Assembly: GCF_004791025.1 (NCBI RefSeq)
Contig: NZ_SRUO01000004.1
Span: forward strand, 62,001-126,000
DNA length: 64,000 nt
DNA from: Mesorhizobium sp. M4B.F.Ca.ET.203.01.1.1
GTDB taxonomy: Bacteria > Pseudomonadota > Alphaproteobacteria > Rhizobiales > Rhizobiaceae
Reading direction: 5' to 3'
A program made the position numbers and the translations under genes. The notes under the pieces were generated by a model. It did no database searches, was not told the DNA's origin, and worked only from the letters and a program-made list of their open reading frames with translations. Below, one piece after another: positions 50,885 to 58,561 of the stretch (position 1 is the first letter of the stretch; the number at the start of each line of letters is the position of its first letter).

Positions 50885-51568
50885 ATGAAACATATTCTGA
50901 TTACCAGCATGCTCGCGCTCGGTGTCGGCTGTGGCGCCGCGATGGCGCAGGCACAGGCGCCGGCCGAGGTCCAGCCAAGCGGTGACAACAATTGCGCCGC
51001 CGGCACCGCCGATTGCCAGAAGGGCGGCAAGGCAGGCGAGCAGGCCCAGGGCAAGGCCAAGATGAAGACCAACGAGCAGGCGCAGGGCAAGGCCAAGGCG
51101 AAGACCGACGAACAGGCGCAGGGCAAGGCCGGCGCCACCACAGACGAGCAGGCCCAGGGCAAGGCCAAGGTGAAGACCGACGAACAGGCGCAGGGCAAGG
51201 CCGGCGCCACCACAGACCAGCAGGCCCAGGGCAAGGCCACGGTGAAGACCGACGAACAGGCGCAGGGCAAGACATCGACGCAGCCCGATCAGGGCTCGAC
51301 CGCGTCCATCACCAACGTGACGGTCGAACAGAAGACCGAGATCACCAACGTGATCCGCGAGACGAAGATCACGCCGGTTGACCGGGTTGATTTCGACATC
51401 TCCGTCGGCACCGAAGTGCCGCGGCACAAGGTGCGGCTGCATCGCCTGCCGCCGCGCATCGTCAAGATCGTTCCGGCCTACGAGACCTACGAGTATTTCG
51501 TGCTGGCCGACGGCAGGATCGTCATCGTCGATCCGGACACGCTGAAGATCGTCATCATCCTGACCTGA
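50885..51568 (+). CDS. DUF1236 protein with EQAQGKA repeat domain
   Basis: A 227-residue protein: signal peptide MKHILITSMLALGVGCGAAM ending near AQAQA, a Cys pair (NNCAAGTADCQK), then seven EQAQGKA or QQAQGKA/EQAQGKT units spaced 11-12 residues apart with KTDEQAQGKAGATTDEQAQG as the base pattern (about 51-132). The C-terminal 90 residues are a DUF1236 domain (PVDRVDFDISVGTEVPRHKV, YEYFVLADGRIVIVDPDTLK). The repeats are near-identical in DNA and prone to copy-number change. The hydrophilic Gln/Lys/Gly units resemble hydrophilin or LEA segments. Confidence 0.88.
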   Translation: MKHILITSMLALGVGCGAAMAQAQAPAEVQPSGDNNCAAGTADCQKGGKAGEQAQGKAKMKTNEQAQGKAKAKTDEQAQGKAGATTDEQAQGKAKVKTDEQAQGKAGATTDQQAQGKATVKTDEQAQGKTSTQPDQGSTASITNVTVEQKTEITNVIRETKITPVDRVDFDISVGTEVPRHKVRLHRLPPRIVKIVPAYETYEYFVLADGRIVIVDPDTLKIVIILT

Positions 51569-51742
51569 CGTTCACGAGCGTCGCCAGGCCCGCCGCGCCG
51601 TATGGCATGGCGGGCCTCTCTCGTTCGCGATGCAGGAAACCGGCACGAGAGGGCCGCGACCGGCAGCGCGTTAATCCGGCGGCAATCCTTTCATATTAGC
51701 GTCACTGAATATTCCGGGGATTGCTGAGGGGGTCAGCGGCCG

Positions 51743-52744
51743 ATGGCGATGGCATCACGTGGCGCGGTGGGCGCATTGGAAGCAAGCGTGCCGGCAAGGC
51801 TCGGCACGGCGGGCCTCGCCGAAGCGATCGGCCGGATGGCGCAGCTGGTCGAGCATTCGCGCGAACGGATCCGGTTGCTGGAGGCAGTGATCGAGAATTT
51901 CCCTGGCGGCGTCTCGCTGTTCGACCAGGACCTCAACATGGTCATCTGCAACCAACGGCAGCGGACCTTGCTCGACTATCCGGACGACCTCTTCGCCAAC
52001 GGCTATCCGTCGATGGAGATGCTGTTTCGCTTCAACGCCGAGCGCGGTGAATACGGGCCGGGCGAAGTCGAGTTGCATGTCGCGCGCCGGCTGGCGCTGG
52101 TCAGGCAGCGCGAGGCGCATGTCTACGAGCGGACCCGCCCGAACGGGACCATCGTCGAGGTGCGCGGCATGCCGATCGATGGCGGCGGCTTCGTCACCAC
52201 CTATTTCGACGTTACCGAGCAGCGCCGCGACCAGGCGACGATCGCCCACATGGCACATCACGACGCGCTGACCGACCTGCCCAACCGCATGCTGTTTTCC
52301 GACCGGCTGCACAGCGCGGTGGCGCTCGCCAGGCGCGGCGCGCTAATGGCCGTGCACTATCTCGACCTCGACAAGTTCAAGCCGGTCAATGACGGCTTCG
52401 GCCACAAGGCCGGCGACAGGCTTCTGATCGACGTCGCCGCACGGCTACGCGGCGCGGTGCGCGACCACGACACGGTGGCGCGGCTTGGCGGCGACGAGTT
52501 CGCCATCGTGCAGACAGGCATCGCTGAAAAGACGGATGCGGCCGCTCTTGCATCGCGCATCATCGACCGCTTCCGGGAACCGTTCACGGTCGCCGGCACC
52601 CCGTTCGTCCTCGGGCTCAGCGTCGGCATCGCGCTGGCGCCCGGCGATGGCGTGACGAGCGACGACCTGCTGCAGAAGGCGGACATGGCACTCTACCGCA
52701 GCAAGTCCGGCGGACGCGGAACATTCCATTTCTTCGAGGCCTAG
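51743..52744 (+). CDS. PAS-GGDEF diguanylate cyclase
   Basis: A 333-residue cytoplasmic enzyme making cyclic di-GMP. A PAS fold (IENFPGGVSLFDQDLNMVIC to GGGFVTTYFDVTEQR, about 50-160) is followed by the GGDEF domain (MAHHDALTDLPNRMLFSDRL, ARLGGDEFAIVQ, QKADMALYRSKSGGRGTFHF). The active-site GGDEF is intact. RDHD five residues earlier is the RxxD inhibitory site, so product feedback is expected. No EAL domain follows. The signal sensed is unknown. Confidence 0.92.
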   Translation: MAMASRGAVGALEASVPARLGTAGLAEAIGRMAQLVEHSRERIRLLEAVIENFPGGVSLFDQDLNMVICNQRQRTLLDYPDDLFANGYPSMEMLFRFNAERGEYGPGEVELHVARRLALVRQREAHVYERTRPNGTIVEVRGMPIDGGGFVTTYFDVTEQRRDQATIAHMAHHDALTDLPNRMLFSDRLHSAVALARRGALMAVHYLDLDKFKPVNDGFGHKAGDRLLIDVAARLRGAVRDHDTVARLGGDEFAIVQTGIAEKTDAAALASRIIDRFREPFTVAGTPFVLGLSVGIALAPGDGVTSDDLLQKADMALYRSKSGGRGTFHFFEA

Positions 52745-52973
52745 ACCCGCGGACTCCAGGGAAAACGGCTTTCCCAAATATTCGCCGGTGCTAATATGCC
52801 GCCGCGCGGGGAGAACACCCAATCTTCGCGTGGAGTGCCGGCAAAGTCTCCGTAAGCTGCCTCGGCCGGCACTCCTTCTCGCGTGCCGCCTGAACGGCAC
52901 GATCTCGTCGGGAGAAACAACGGCCGCGGCGGAGACGCTTCCGCACGCCCCCCGACCGCGATGGGAGGAAATC

Positions 52974-53270
52974 ATGTCGCATTACGTCATACTTGTGAAC
53001 TTCACCGAGCAGGGCGCCAAATCCATCAAGGACACGGTGAAACGGGCCGAAGCATTCAAGTCGATGGCCGCCGATAGCGGAGTGAAGGTGAATTCGCTGC
53101 TGTGGACCCTTGGCCAGCACGACGTGGTCGCGGCCGTCGAGGCCAATGACGACATCGCGGCTACGGCCCTCAGCCTCTCCGTGGCATCGCTTGGCAATGT
53201 GCGCACGCAGACGTTGAAAGCCTTCGACGCCGCAGACATGTCCAAGATCATCGGCAAGATGGCGGTCTGA
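52974..53270 (+). CDS. GYD domain protein
   Basis: A 98-residue protein of the GYD family: MSHYVILVNFTEQGAKSIKD, SLLWTLGQHDVVAAVEANDD, LSLSVASLGNVRTQTLKAFD. A dimeric alpha/beta barrel-like fold is expected. The family motif G-x-Y/H-D is present as GQHD. GGAGGAAAT precedes the ATG. Function unknown; common in rhizobia as a single gene. Confidence 0.85.
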   Translation: MSHYVILVNFTEQGAKSIKDTVKRAEAFKSMAADSGVKVNSLLWTLGQHDVVAAVEANDDIAATALSLSVASLGNVRTQTLKAFDAADMSKIIGKMAV

Positions 53271-53490
53271 CCGCAAGGGTGCCCGGCGATGCGTCACGCC
53301 GGGCACGCCAAAGGCGGCGCGCCTCAAATGCCGGTGCAGTAACCAAGACAACTCTTGCGCCGGGCGGCTCAAGGTCCTAAGTCCTAAGACATAGGTCGCA
53401 TACAACTGGCCGAAAGGCAGAACAGAGCGCGGCACTGGTGCCAACTTGCGACCATGCGTGAAAGGTGCAACGCTCAAATAGGGTAGAGAC

Positions 53491-53817
53491 ATGGGCGGGC
53501 ATTCCGGACCGCAACAAGATCCGGAGCGTTCGATCGGGCAAATGTATTTTCCGCAGTTTCTTGTGGGAATGTCGGCAACAATTCTCGTGGTCCTTGGCTG
53601 GACCTACGCGGACACGGGATCGTTGTGGCAAGCGCTGGGGTGGACATTTGTCGCCGCCCTGGTGCTGCAGGTGGGCTACTTCATCGCCGTGCTGCTGATC
53701 ATCTACGGCCGCGCCTCGTCGGCGGCCAAGACCACCGACAGTTCGCTGCCGGCCAAGGTGCCCGGACCGTTCGAGCGCGACGGCATCATCCACACCTTCC
53801 TGTCGCGACTGCTGTAA
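53491..53817 (+). CDS. SyrA/ExoX-like exopolysaccharide regulator
   Basis: A 108-residue inner-membrane protein with two helices (MYFPQFLVGMSATILVVLGW and ALVLQVGYFIAVLLIIYG) and charged ends. Order and composition resemble the Sinorhizobium ExoX/SyrA group, small membrane proteins that change exopolysaccharide output. A possible start within (MYFPQFL, 53542) would give the shorter usual length. Inverted palindromic repeats lie directly downstream. Confidence 0.75.
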   Translation: MGGHSGPQQDPERSIGQMYFPQFLVGMSATILVVLGWTYADTGSLWQALGWTFVAALVLQVGYFIAVLLIIYGRASSAAKTTDSSLPAKVPGPFERDGIIHTFLSRLL

Positions 53818-53845
53818 CCGGCGATTGGCGAAAGCCTGAGACAGG

Positions 53846-53905
53846 CTCTTCTCCCTTGGGGAGATGGTCGGCAGACCAGAGGGGCGCTGTCCCGCCGGCC
53901 TGTCA
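53846..53905 (-). repeat. Palindromic intergenic repeat, copy 8
   Basis: The unit CTCCCTTGGGGAGATGGTCGG with GCAGACCAGAGGGGCGCTGT and CCCGCC; the core has compensating changes (GTCGGCAGAC for GCCGGCAGGC), so the stem is kept while the sequence drifts. Inverted pair with copy 9. Confidence 0.75.
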
Positions 53906-53967
53906 GCAACTGTCCAGATCATTGAAGCTGATTGTGCAGGGGGCGGATCACGCCGAAGCTGGTGATC

Positions 53968-54029
53968 GTTCGCCCCTCTGTCCTGCCGGACATCTCCCCC
54001 ACAAGGGGGGAGATTGGCAGTTTCGCCCT
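53968..54029 (+). repeat. Palindromic intergenic repeat, copy 9
   Basis: The unit CGCCCCTCTGTCCTGCCGGA then CATCTCCCCCACAAGGGGGG and AGATTGGCAG, inverted relative to copy 8 about 60 bp away. It reaches the stop codon of the leftward membrane protein gene at 54029. Confidence 0.75.
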
Positions 54030-54436
54030 CAGCGAGGCGCCGACTGCAGGCCGGAGGCCGACGGCACCGGCTCGGGCGAGAACACCACAACGGCGAAGAG
54101 CAGGATGGCCGCGGCGACGATCAACGAGCCGCCGGCGACGATCGGCTCCAGTGCCGGGTTGCCGTGCAGCAGCAGGTAGAGCGCAGGCAGCATGATCACT
54201 AGGCCGAGCGTATAGAGACCGTAGTGGATCATCGCGATGCGCCGCGCCGCCTTGGCTGGATTGAGCGCGTAGTAGCCGCCGAATATCGCCGAGGTGACCC
54301 AGCCCAGCAGATTGATGTGGGCATGCGCGGGGAACGCGCCATGGTCACCCGATATGGCCATTTCCAGGCCGGCGGCGACGCCCAGAATGAGAAACACGAT
54401 GGCTGTCTTGAAGAAGAGCTCCGAAACCCGTGGCAT
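54029..54436 (-). CDS. Four-helix membrane protein with HAHINLLGW motif
   Basis: A 135-residue membrane protein. The motif HAHINLLGWVTSAIFGGYYA (about 38-57) resembles the haem-ligand helix of haem-copper oxidase or NO reductase subunit I, but the protein has only four helices and no second His set, so it cannot be an oxidase. Related small proteins occur in rhizobia beside respiratory genes. GAGGACAAGA precedes the ATG. Possibly a haem-binding or copper-binding membrane protein. Confidence 0.75.
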   Translation of the reverse strand: MPRVSELFFKTAIVFLILGVAAGLEMAISGDHGAFPAHAHINLLGWVTSAIFGGYYALNPAKAARRIAMIHYGLYTLGLVIMLPALYLLLHGNPALEPIVAGGSLIVAAAILLFAVVVFSPEPVPSASGLQSAPR

Positions 54437-54596
54437 GTTCTTGTCCTCCCAATGCCTTTGAACCCCTAGACGCAGGAGATTACATTGGGAAGCGAAGATT
54501 TGCCATGCCGAACATGGGGTTAGCGGTGGTTTTCCCCGTCGGGATGAACGGAAGCGGGTAGTGAATAGGGAATTGGGTAGCAAGCGGTATACGGAC

Positions 54597-54622
54597 GGGG
54601 CTGGCGGCATGCCGCCAGCCCC
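54597..54622. terminator. Perfect 26-bp palindromic hairpin
   Basis: A perfect inverted repeat with arms GGGGCTGGCGGCA and TGCCGCCAGCCCC, centred at 54609/54610, 32 bp after the stop of the leftward repeat-rich secreted protein. Flanking TAGTGAATAG and CTACTCACTC motifs are also partly inverted. It likely terminates the leftward transcript. Confidence 0.6.
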
Positions 54623-54653
54623 TACTATTTGCTACTCACTCGTCCCTACTCAC

Positions 54654-55490
54654 TCATTCCGCCGTCTCGGTTTCCGTTTCCTCATCGGCCGGGTCGGTGG
54701 TCGTGTCGTCGGTCGTCGCCGCGGCGGCGTCCTGCTCCGCCAGCTTGGCGGCTACCTGGTCGATCTTGTCGTCGAGCACGCCCGTGGCCCATTCTGTGAC
54801 CTCGTCGTCGACCGGCTTGTTAGCCATCTCGGCAAGCGCATCGTCGAGCGATGGGACGTCGGCAACGGCTTCGTCGGCCTTGGCCTGGGCATCGATGACC
54901 GCCTGGTTGGCGTCGTCGAGCGCGGCCTGCGCTGCATCGAGTTCGTCCTGGGTCGGGACCTCGTCGGGCGGAGTGGTCGGGTCGGCCGCCTTTGCATTCA
55001 GCGCGTCGAGTGCGGCCTGGGCGTCGATGACTGCCTGATTGGCGGCTTCGACCGCGGCCTGGGCGTTCTGGGCATTCGCGGAGGCCATCACATAGGCCTG
55101 CACTGCGGCGAAGTTCTTGCTCTTGGAGTTCATGTAAGCGTTGCTGTTGCGCTGCAGAGAGTTGAGCCGGCCGAGCTTGGCGTGGAGGTTCTTCTCCTTG
55201 GGCGTGGCCGCGACTTCGACGTCATCGACGGTGACCGTCGCTGACTTCTTGCCCGACTTCGCCGACGCCGACTTGCCATGCGTGCTCTTGCCGGATTTGC
55301 TCTGGCCGGAATTGCCGTGCGTGCCGCTCTTGCCGGAATTGCCGCCGCCACTATTGCCATGGCTGCCGCCGCTATTGCCATGGCTGCCGCCATTGCCGTT
55401 GCCGCCGCCATTGCCGTTGCCGGCCAACGCGGGAGTGGCCAGGAGAGCGAACGCGGCCACCGCCGCCAACAGGGTTTTTCGGGTTGTCAT
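54654..55490 (-). CDS. Secreted Gly/Asn/Ser-rich protein with Ala-rich coiled coil
   Basis: A 278-residue protein. Signal peptide MTTRKTLLAAVAAFALLATP; then a Gly/Asn/His/Ser low-complexity section (GNGNGGGNGNGGSHGNSGGS) and a Lys/Ser/Gly stretch; then a helical domain from about residue 100 with repeated AVIDAQAALD-type segments (QAAVEAANQAVIDAQAALDA, LDAAQAALDDANQAVIDAQA), and an acidic Thr/Glu tail. GAGGAGG precedes the ATG. Build suggests a cell-surface or matrix fibre. Confidence 0.8.
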   Translation of the reverse strand: MTTRKTLLAAVAAFALLATPALAGNGNGGGNGNGGSHGNSGGSHGNSGGGNSGKSGTHGNSGQSKSGKSTHGKSASAKSGKKSATVTVDDVEVAATPKEKNLHAKLGRLNSLQRNSNAYMNSKSKNFAAVQAYVMASANAQNAQAAVEAANQAVIDAQAALDALNAKAADPTTPPDEVPTQDELDAAQAALDDANQAVIDAQAKADEAVADVPSLDDALAEMANKPVDDEVTEWATGVLDDKIDQVAAKLAEQDAAAATTDDTTTDPADEETETETAE

Positions 55491-55787
55491 AGTACCTCCT
55501 CGGGGATTCGCCACCTCGCCTACCCGCTATAACGCCGTCGTATGCAAATTTGCTAATTCGAAGAAGTAAACTTTAGACAAATATAGTAGCGATGCGCGAC
55601 CGACGCGCCGGGTGACACAGATAAGATACTGAAATCAAAGACGATTATCGCGGACAGATGCCGGCTGAGCCCTTTGGGCCGCAGAAGCCCTATACTGATC
55701 AGACCTTAGTCCTAACTGATCGGGAGACGCAGTTACGCCAGCAACATCTTGCAGAACATCAAGTGAAACCTTTTGGCGGCAAGATGC

Positions 55788-56195
55788 TCAGCTTGCAACC
55801 AAGGGTACAGTGACTGTCGTTGCGTAACTGATCGGATACTGGTCGAAATACGGGAACTCGATGACGAAGGCATAGCTGGCGGTCAGATGCGCCATCTTGA
55901 AGCCGCCGCTGGCCGGATCGGTCGCTATCGTCACGACGACGTTCTTCAGGCCCAGCGCCAGCAGTTTCTGCGTGGCGATCGCCTGTATCTGGCTCTGCGT
56001 TAGCGTGTTGTTGAGCTGCAAGGCACGGGCCGAGGTTTCCAGCGTGTAGCGGACGGTCGAAGTGGCATTGAACGACCAGCCGAACGCGAAGATCCCGAAC
56101 AGCAGCATCACCAGGAACGGCGCGATCAGCGCAAATTCCAGCCCGGCGCCGCCGGACCGGTCGCGGCGCCATCTGGCGATCCGTTCAGCGGACAC
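55788..56195 (-). CDS. TadE-like pilus assembly protein 1
   Basis: A 135-residue TadE-family pseudopilin: short basic lead then [20 protein letters not shown], with the Glu after the processing-type site and a membrane helix, followed by a small extracytoplasmic domain ([40 protein letters not shown]). Its start overlaps the stop of the upstream TadE gene by 11 bp, so the two are co-translated. Confidence 0.88.
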   Translation of the reverse strand: MSAERIARWRRDRSGGAGLEFALIAPFLVMLLFGIFAFGWSFNATSTVRYTLETSARALQLNNTLTQSQIQAIATQKLLALGLKNVVVTIATDPASGGFKMAHLTASYAFVIEFPYFDQYPISYATTVTVPLVAS

Positions 56196-56625
56196 GGATG
56201 ACCTCCTGATGGGTCATCACGCGCGGATCCGGAAAGACGCCGAAATTGAACGGCGGCACCCAGGTGCCGGTGGCCGAGATCTGGACGAAGACATTCGGCA
56301 GCTTGGTACCGCCGCAGATCGTGGTCTCATCCACCACCGTGGTGCCGCATTTGTAGGATCTGACCAGCACGACCGCCGCATCTTCAGGCTTGTTGTTCCA
56401 GCTCGACAGCGCGACCGCCTGCGTTCCCGTGTCGTTGGTCGCGCCGGCCATCACCAGATTGGCCGCGGTTTTGACGCCAGCGCGCATCTGCAGGTAACTC
56501 GACACGTAGGACCAGCCGTCGGCGATGCCGAGGCAGACGAAGCACAGGATGGGCAGCACCATGGCAAATTCCACGGCGGCTATCCCGGCCTTGTCCCGGA
56601 AAATGCGCAGGGTCCGCCCAACCAT
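56185..56625 (-). CDS. TadE-like pilus assembly protein 2
   Basis: A 146-residue TadE-family protein: [20 protein letters not shown] is the characteristic prepilin-type start, then [20 protein letters not shown]. The distal domain has a Cys pair ([20 protein letters not shown]). It begins six bases after the stop of the TadG-like gene. Together they form the minor-pilin end of a Tad secretion locus; no TadA/B/C ATPase genes are in the window. Confidence 0.88.
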   Translation of the reverse strand: MVGRTLRIFRDKAGIAAVEFAMVLPILCFVCLGIADGWSYVSSYLQMRAGVKTAANLVMAGATNDTGTQAVALSSWNNKPEDAAVVLVRSYKCGTTVVDETTICGGTKLPNVFVQISATGTWVPPFNFGVFPDPRVMTHQEVIRVR

Positions 56626-56630
56626 GCGCG

Positions 56631-57875
56631 CTACTCGACGAGCTGAACGGACTGCGTCGCCGGAATGTCCTTCATCCCGAGACTGGTGCAGTCCTGCTTG
56701 ATGGTCGTGCTGCCCGACCATTGGATGGTGTCGGCGACGACCTGGGTGCAGCCGCCGCTGCCGGAGAAGTTGCCGAGGTAGTTGACCTGCTGCTTGGGGA
56801 AATAGATGGCGCCGGTCAAGAGCGACGTCGCCGTGCCGTTGAAGGTGCTCTGCGCCGCGGTCCCCGTCCTGTCGCCATAGAACAGCATGCCGGAATAGGT
56901 ACCTGAGGTCGGCGCGCTCAGCGTCACCGTGGCGGTGCCGTTCATGCTGACGGTGTTGCTGCCCGCCATGAAGATGGTTACCCCGCTGCCGGCGACGACT
57001 GCGTTTGCGTTGATCTTCATACCGCCCTGCACGACATAGACGCCGGGCTGCAGCGTTACGTTGCCCTTGAGATCCATGCCGCTGCAATAAGTGCCAGGCT
57101 GAAGCGTTTGCGACGTCTTGTTGCCGTTGACGTTCTTGCACGGGTTGCTCGCCGCGGGCGTCGGCAGGCTGGAGAACGGATCGGATGCGGGCAGGGCCTG
57201 GGTGAGGTTGGAACTGCAGGTCGTGGTCACCGGATTGTTCAGCACCATGCCGCCGACCGTGATCAGGCAGTCGGCCTTGAGCGTCGCCGATCCCTGCGTC
57301 CTGATGGCGTCCGCAGCAACCGAGTCCGACATGACGGAGCAGCCGGTGAGGTTGACGGTGGTGTTGCCGGAAAAGAGCGCAGCCTGGACCGCCGAAGGAC
57401 TGAGCGCCAGCACGCAGGCCTTCGAGGCGTCGGTGATGCGCGCCACCGCCCTCGCCTGCTGCGGAACCGGGGTGCTGTTGAAAATGGCCGTGAAGTAGCG
57501 ATCGAGGTTGTGCTTGACGATGACCTCAACCGCCTTCTTGGCGGTGTTCGGGCCGGACAATGGCGGCGTGTTGACCTCTATCGTGCCCGGCGCGACAAAG
57601 TCGTTCGAGGTCGCCGACTGCGTGGCGGCGGCGACGATGGTCGGGTTGTCGGAACCCGCGATCTTCTCGAGCGCGCCGGCATAGGCCGCGGCATCGGCCA
57701 CCGCCTGCAGCTTCAGGCTGCTGTAGTACCAGAGCGAGGTCTCGACACCGAGGCCAGCGCCACCGACGACGACCGGTAAGGCGAATGCGAAGATGACGGC
57801 GACGTTGCCGCCCGCGCCGCTGGCTCCCAGCAGGCGGCGAAAGTTCCCCATGAAAAAACGGGTGCGCGATGCCAT
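56631..57875 (-). CDS. TadG-like protein with von Willebrand-type pilus context
   Basis: A 414-residue protein. The N-terminus has the TadE/TadG prepilin-like segment (GNVAVIFAFALPVVVGGAGLGVE) and the following Tad_G helix (YYSSLKLQAVADAAAYAGAL). The rest is a repetitive beta-rich extracytoplasmic region (NTTVNLTGCSVMSDSVAADA, LQPGTYCSGMDLKGNVTLQP, FMAGSNTVSMNGTATVTLSA) with regular Gly/Asn/Thr turns, more like a beta-helix adhesin than a von Willebrand domain. The ATG at 57875 or one at 57851 may be the start. Confidence 0.8.
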   Translation of the reverse strand: MASRTRFFMGNFRRLLGASGAGGNVAVIFAFALPVVVGGAGLGVETSLWYYSSLKLQAVADAAAYAGALEKIAGSDNPTIVAAATQSATSNDFVAPGTIEVNTPPLSGPNTAKKAVEVIVKHNLDRYFTAIFNSTPVPQQARAVARITDASKACVLALSPSAVQAALFSGNTTVNLTGCSVMSDSVAADAIRTQGSATLKADCLITVGGMVLNNPVTTTCSSNLTQALPASDPFSSLPTPAASNPCKNVNGNKTSQTLQPGTYCSGMDLKGNVTLQPGVYVVQGGMKINANAVVAGSGVTIFMAGSNTVSMNGTATVTLSAPTSGTYSGMLFYGDRTGTAAQSTFNGTATSLLTGAIYFPKQQVNYLGNFSGSGGCTQVVADTIQWSGSTTIKQDCTSLGMKDIPATQSVQLVE

Positions 57876-58022
57876 GCTTCCATATGAGCAAGCATGCATA
57901 AACGAATGGCTAAGATTTTCGCTCGACTTGTCACTTGCCGGGCCTGAAAGCCCAATTTTTCAATAAGTTGTGATGGACGCCACCCCCGAGCGGCGCCCAA
58001 CATATAGCAGCGTATATCGGAC

Positions 58023-58259
58023 TTACGGCGCCCTGAGGATGTCAGCGCCAGGCTGCTCGTCGAACAGCACAGCGCAACCGCGCTCGAGCGCCACGGCCGA
58101 CAGTTCGTTCGCCGCCACCTCGTCCGGCGAGATGAAATCGCCGGTCAGCACACGCAGTTCCTCCACCGCCCGTGCCATCGACACGAGCCGCCCGGCGGCC
58201 CTTCCGGTGGCGCAAGCATCGACGATATAGACGAGGTCCGTGATCTCGAACTGGCCCAT
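58023..58259 (-). CDS. Small hypothetical protein under a stress promoter (78 aa)
   Basis: A compact soluble protein (MGQFEITDLVYIVDACATGR, SMARAVEELRVLTGDFISPD, LSAVALERGCAVLFDEQPGA). GGGAGG precedes the ATG. No family is recognised. An exact EcfG promoter is 38 bp upstream, so it is likely part of the general stress regulon. Confidence 0.7.
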   Translation of the reverse strand: MGQFEITDLVYIVDACATGRAAGRLVSMARAVEELRVLTGDFISPDEVAANELSAVALERGCAVLFDEQPGADILRAP

Positions 58260-58296
58260 GTCAGGCCTCCCGCAAACGGCGTCCCTACCACGCAGT

Positions 58297-58321
58297 AACG
58301 CCGTCGGCCGGACGATGTTCC
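58297..58321 (-). promoter_or_regulatory. EcfG-type general stress promoter, N16 spacing
   Basis: On the minus strand GGAAC (58321-58317) and CGTT (58300-58297) are exactly 16 bp apart, at normal distance from the start codon at 58259. Confidence 0.8.
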
Positions 58322-58481
58322 TGCCTCTCGGCATCGACCTTGGTCGATGCTGCACGTGCGCTCCCGACGCGTGCTCGACGTGGCAAAAAACGAGATTCCG
58401 GCTGGATCCCGCATCCTTGTGACAGGTCGCAGATCCCACCGTCGTCGGCGGTCCGATGCCGCTTGACAAGAGACCCCGTTT

Positions 58482-58496
58482 GTTCTCTTTTTGTTC
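58482..58496 (+). promoter_or_regulatory. LexA (SOS) box upstream of dinB
   Basis: GTTC-TCTTTTT-GTTC is an exact match to the alphaproteobacterial LexA consensus GTTC-N7-GTTC. A TTGACA -35-like box lies at 58463-58468, so LexA would cover the promoter. The dinB start is 66 bp downstream. Confidence 0.85.
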
Positions 58497-58561
58497 GAGA
58501 ACAATTCCTTCGAACAGATGTTGCTAATGCTGCAACGCCGCAAGGTGAATTGGCGCCACGG

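Noticed and set aside
51040..51280. Short tandem DNA repeats considered as a CRISPR or VNTR without coding role
   Set aside because: The repeats are in frame within a secreted DUF1236 protein; units are contiguous with no unique spacers.
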